From: Bacteroidales bacterium UBA1187
Lineage (GTDB): Bacteria > Bacteroidota > Bacteroidia > Bacteroidales > Paludibacteraceae
DNA length: 7,490 bases
Direction of reading: 5' to 3'
Assembly (NCBI GenBank): GCA_002309835.1
Contig: DBYL01000018.1
Location: 59,672 to 67,161, forward strand
Shown here: piece after piece, positions 6,093-7,490 of the stretch
Position numbering within the stretch: position 1 is the stretch's first letter
Layout: every line of letters begins with the position of its first letter
Program-made: the position numbers and the translations under genes
The notes under the pieces: model-generated
What the model was told of the DNA's origin: nothing
Seen by the model: the letters and a program-made list of their open reading frames with translations, nothing else
Databases searched by the model: none

Positions 6093-6440
6093 ATGGAGAT
6101 TATTCTAAATCAAAGGGTTGCGGGCATTACGGGTTCGTTAGGAGCGGGTTTCGGTTATCATATCCAACGCCGCAAGAACGGTTTTTTCGGTAAACGCAAC
6201 ACGAAAGGGATTGTGCCGCCGGACGGACATTGGCGTTTTATCGTCGCCTGCGCAGGACTGGCGCAAGACGGCATGCATATCGCAAATATCCGGGTACACT
6301 GGCTGGAACTCCAAACCGCCCTCTACGAGGCGCATCATTTCATTGCGAGCGAACATGTGCGGCGCACCTATAACGACAAAGCGAAAGCCACCTACGACGC
6401 CCGCGACATCACCAACCTCAAAACAACGTTTAGCTTATGA
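6093..6440 (+). CDS. Hypothetical 115-aa protein with GSLGxGFGYHIQ and DGHWRFIVACA blocks
   Basis: I cannot name a family. Two blocks look conserved: GSLGAGFGYHIQRRKNGFFG (about residues 14-33) and PPDGHWRFIVACAGLAQ (about 42-58). The rest is helical with a basic C terminus ending in ITNLKTTFSL. The pattern suggests a small alpha/beta soluble protein; there is no catalytic motif I know and no signal peptide. AAAGGGG (6079-6085) precedes the ATG. It begins 2 bases after the 5722 gene and overlaps the next start (ATGA, 6437-6440), so all three are one translational unit. By company it belongs to the accessory/prophage-like set. Confidence 0.75.
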   Translation: MEIILNQRVAGITGSLGAGFGYHIQRRKNGFFGKRNTKGIVPPDGHWRFIVACAGLAQDGMHIANIRVHWLELQTALYEAHHFIASEHVRRTYNDKAKATYDARDITNLKTTFSL

Positions 6441-6664
6441 AAGAGAAGAATAAAATCTATCTATCCGACATGCTACAACGACTGCAAGCACGGATGAATT
6501 ACGTAAATCCGCGAGAGAGCTTTCACACATTGCTTATCTGCTTCGGGCATTTCAAAAAGCACAAAACGGGATGGGCGGGACAGATAATGAGACAGGGTTG
6601 GATGTCGTCCTATATTGCGCATGAATTTGCAAAATATGTAGGCTATCCCATCGACAAAAATTAA
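6437..6664 (+). CDS. Hypothetical 75-aa protein
   Basis: Not recognised. It starts in an ATGA overlap with the previous stop, a common sign of coupled translation. The product is basic (many Lys/Arg/His) and helical: KIYLSDMLQRLQARMNY, then SFHTLLICFGHFKKHKTGW and YIAHEFAKYVGYPI. The middle is moderately hydrophobic but too broken by charges for a membrane helix. It is the last gene before the terminator at 6685, so it closes the HNH cluster. Confidence 0.7.
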   Translation: MKEKNKIYLSDMLQRLQARMNYVNPRESFHTLLICFGHFKKHKTGWAGQIMRQGWMSSYIAHEFAKYVGYPIDKN

Positions 6665-6684
6665 AAACGACCATTTTTTAGACT

Positions 6685-6719
6685 TGCGGGGCTGCTTTAT
6701 TTGGCAGCCTCGCATTTTT
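6685..6719 (+). terminator. Strong Rho-independent terminator closing the HNH cluster
   Basis: TGCGGGGCTGC (6685-6695) pairs with GCAGCCTCGCA (6704-6714): 11 pairs, one G-U, loop of 8 bases, followed at once by five T. It lies 20 bases after the stop at 6664. Its loop contains the -33 box of the next promoter. Confidence 0.9.
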
Positions 6720-6731
6720 GTACTACTTTTG
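6700..6731 (+). promoter_or_regulatory. Bacteroidetes promoter overlapping the terminator
   Basis: TTTG (6700-6703), a 20-base spacer and TACTTTTG (6724-6731) match both Bacteroidetes promoter elements at the preferred spacing. The -33 box is the loop of the terminator, and the hairpin's 3' arm with its T-run is the spacer. Transcription is expected a few bases after 6731, right at the start of the folded leader (6737). It should drive the 6853, 7097 and 7357 genes. Confidence 0.82.
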
Positions 6732-6736
6732 TCGTC

Positions 6737-6835
6737 GGAATTGGAGATCAATGACTTCACTACTCCGTAGTTCGTGTAATTGTCTCAATTCCTCCTCTCC
6801 CCACCGGAGGCACTAACGCTAGCCTCCGTCGGGGA
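6737..6835 (+). promoter_or_regulatory. Structured leader RNA of the 6853 transcript
   Basis: Two domains. Domain 1: GGAATTG plus AGA (6737-6747, one bulged G) pairs with TCTCAATTCC (6783-6792) and encloses hairpin ACTAC/GTAGT (6759-6763 with 6767-6771). Domain 2: TCCCC (6798-6802) pairs with GGGGA (6831-6835), then a 2x2 internal loop, then CGGAGGC (6805-6811) with GCCTCCG (6822-6828), apical loop of 10. The first stem begins at the predicted transcript start. The fold is read by eye; there is no T-run after domain 2. Possible cis-regulator of the holin-like gene, or a small RNA. Confidence 0.5.
6751..6816 (+). CDS. Possible 21-codon leader ORF
   Basis: An ATG at 6751, with GGAG (6743-6746) four bases upstream, opens a short frame encoding MTSLLRSSCNCLNSSSPHRR plus a final His, ending at TAA 6814-6816. 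The stop lies in the apical loop of leader domain 2, and translation would have to open domain 1, whose 5' arm contains the GGAG. It is Ser-rich with a Cys-Asn-Cys. It may be a regulatory leader peptide or simply chance; no homology is known to me. Confidence 0.25.
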   Translation: MTSLLRSSCNCLNSSSPHRRH

Positions 6836-6852
6836 CCCCTACAGAAAATAGA

Positions 6853-7074
6853 ATGAAAACGGATATCAATATACAACTGATTACCGCGGCAATCCTTTCG
6901 CTCTGCGGCATGGCGCTTCTCTTTTGGGGTAATGCTATCGCCCCCGAGGGGCAGATAGACGACTCGCTGCTTGTAGCTTTCGGAGAGGTAGCGACATTTG
7001 CAGGAGCGCTTTTCGGTATCGATTATACGTACAAGCATAAATATCGAAATCATGGAAGTAAAAACCGTTTATAA
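6853..7074 (+). CDS. Two-TM holin-like small membrane protein
   Basis: A 73-aa inner-membrane protein. Predicted TM1 is about residues 9-29 (QLITAAILSLCGMALLFWGN) and TM2 about 38-57 (SLLVAFGEVATFAGALFGID), joined by a short acidic turn (APEGQIDD) and followed by a basic tail (YKHKYRNHGSKNR). Size, two helices and charged tail fit small phage holins and other uncharacterised Bacteroidales prophage membrane proteins; there is no sequence motif that proves holin function. The start has only an A-rich upstream region (ACAGAAAATAGA). It is the first full gene after the promoter at 6700 and its structured leader, and is followed 22 bases later by a lipoprotein gene, an order seen in lysis modules. 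Confidence 0.72.
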   Translation: MKTDINIQLITAAILSLCGMALLFWGNAIAPEGQIDDSLLVAFGEVATFAGALFGIDYTYKHKYRNHGSKNRL

Positions 7075-7096
7075 CAAATCACTAATTTGATAAGAC

Positions 7097-7285
7097 ATGA
7101 AAAAGCGATTGATTTTATTTGTACTCATCCTTGGCGCACTCGCCATCGGTGTGTGTAGTTGCAAGGCATGGCGAACCATCACCACCACCGCAACTTGCGT
7201 TCAGCAGAACGACTCGACCAACGCGAAAACGACCACGACGATCTCCACCAAGACGGTGGAGGAGTACCAAGGCGTGAAAAAGTAA
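7097..7285 (+). CDS. Small Thr-rich lipoprotein
   Basis: A 62-aa protein with a basic start (MKKR), a hydrophobic signal segment (about 5-19) and a lipobox-like V-C-S-C, giving a probable lipidated Cys at residue 22 (Cys20 is an alternative). The mature part is about 40 residues, polar, Thr/Ser-rich (ITTTATC, KTTTTISTKTVEEY) and ends in GVKK. Function unknown. Its size, lipidation and position after a holin-like gene resemble an outer-membrane spanin (Rz1-like), but it lacks the Pro-rich stretch of Rz1, so this is only a suggestion. No Shine-Dalgarno sequence is visible. Confidence 0.7.
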   Translation: MKKRLILFVLILGALAIGVCSCKAWRTITTTATCVQQNDSTNAKTTTTISTKTVEEYQGVKK

Positions 7286-7305
7286 GAGCTAAAAGGACCG
7301 GCTCT
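7285..7305 (+). other. Short hairpin after the lipoprotein gene
   Basis: AGAGC (7285-7289) can pair with GCTCT (7301-7305) around an 11-base loop, beginning at the last base of the stop codon. No T-run follows, so it is not a convincing terminator; the 7357 gene is probably in the same transcript. Confidence 0.25.
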
Positions 7306-7356
7306 ATAAAGAAAGGTCTGTTTATTTAAGGTATAACATGAAAAACACGTTGTATT

Positions 7357-7490
7357 ATGGCAAAAGTAGAATATGCTGACGCGATCAAGACCGTCAGCGG
7401 TGCTCTCACCAAAATCAACAAAAAGTCTGCACACGCAGCTGACCAGAAGATGGTACTCGCTACCCATCGTACCGCTCCCACCACGAGCGA
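7357..7490 (+). CDS. Hypothetical protein, N-terminal 44 residues (runs off right edge)
   Basis: An open frame from ATG 7357 to the window end, encoding MAKVEYADAIKTVSGALTKI and then a Lys/Ala-rich stretch with MVLATHRTAPTT near the edge. The first 19 residues align with the 5722 protein, including M-A, E-[FY]-A, K-x-V-x-G and L-x-K, so it belongs to the same unnamed family. No Shine-Dalgarno sequence precedes it; the better ribosome site (AAGG, 7329-7332) serves a 13-codon frame at 7338-7379 that overlaps this start, so coupling between the two is possible. Probably expressed with the holin-like and lipoprotein genes. Confidence 0.72.
   Translation, partial: MAKVEYADAIKTVSGALTKINKKSAHAADQKMVLATHRTAPTTS

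Noticed and set aside
6737..6852. Hammerhead-type self-cleaving ribozyme
   Set aside because: The leader lacks the CUGANGA core and the paired GAAA arrangement needed for a hammerhead, and I could not match another ribozyme class by eye.
6760..7053. 97-codon minus-strand frame
   Set aside because: It is antisense to the two-TM protein and the structured leader; the plus-strand gene has clear membrane topology and a good promoter.

Overview
The window looks like a chromosomal piece of a Bacteroidales bacterium (Bacteroides/Prevotella relatives). The evidence is a LysRS-GpsA-Pgi gene set whose sequences read like the Bacteroidales forms, perfect copies of the Bacteroidetes -7 promoter element TAnnTTTG, and several starts with no Shine-Dalgarno sequence but A-rich upstream DNA. 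This assignment rests on motif reading and memory, not on a database search.

Left half (1-3518, all minus strand): a tight housekeeping operon transcribed leftwards. lysS (lysyl-tRNA synthetase) comes first, then gpsA (glycerol-3-phosphate dehydrogenase) after a 1-base gap, then pgi (glucose-6-phosphate isomerase) after a 2-base gap. pgi runs off the left edge. A good promoter for the operon lies at 3606-3637.

Divergent spacer (3519-3761): it holds the lysS promoter and leader, plus three tandem 11-bp repeats at 3690-3722. This is the border between core genome and accessory DNA.

Right half (3762-7490, all plus strand): an accessory cluster of small genes with prophage or mobile-element character. 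A lone 81-aa unknown gene ends in a terminator (4022-4054). Next comes a six-gene run (4126-6664): an HNH-type nuclease, a 53-aa protein, a DUF2693/WYL_2-like protein, and three unknown proteins, with a further small unknown gene at the end making seven in all. It closes with a strong terminator (6685-6719). A second transcript starts from a near-ideal promoter whose -33 box lies inside that terminator's loop. It carries a two-TM holin-like protein, a 62-aa lipoprotein and the start of a protein related to the 5722 gene.

The most unusual content is non-coding. An 81-nt element at 5198-5278 can fold as a three-way junction. Both accessory promoters (about 4061 and 6724) are followed at the expected transcription start by a leader that folds on itself; one covers the likely ribosome binding site of the HNH gene, the other carries a possible 21-codon leader ORF. 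The repeated layout terminator, promoter, structured leader, small genes suggests modular, post-transcriptionally controlled units. No integrase, capsid, tRNA, rRNA, CRISPR array or insertion sequence was found.
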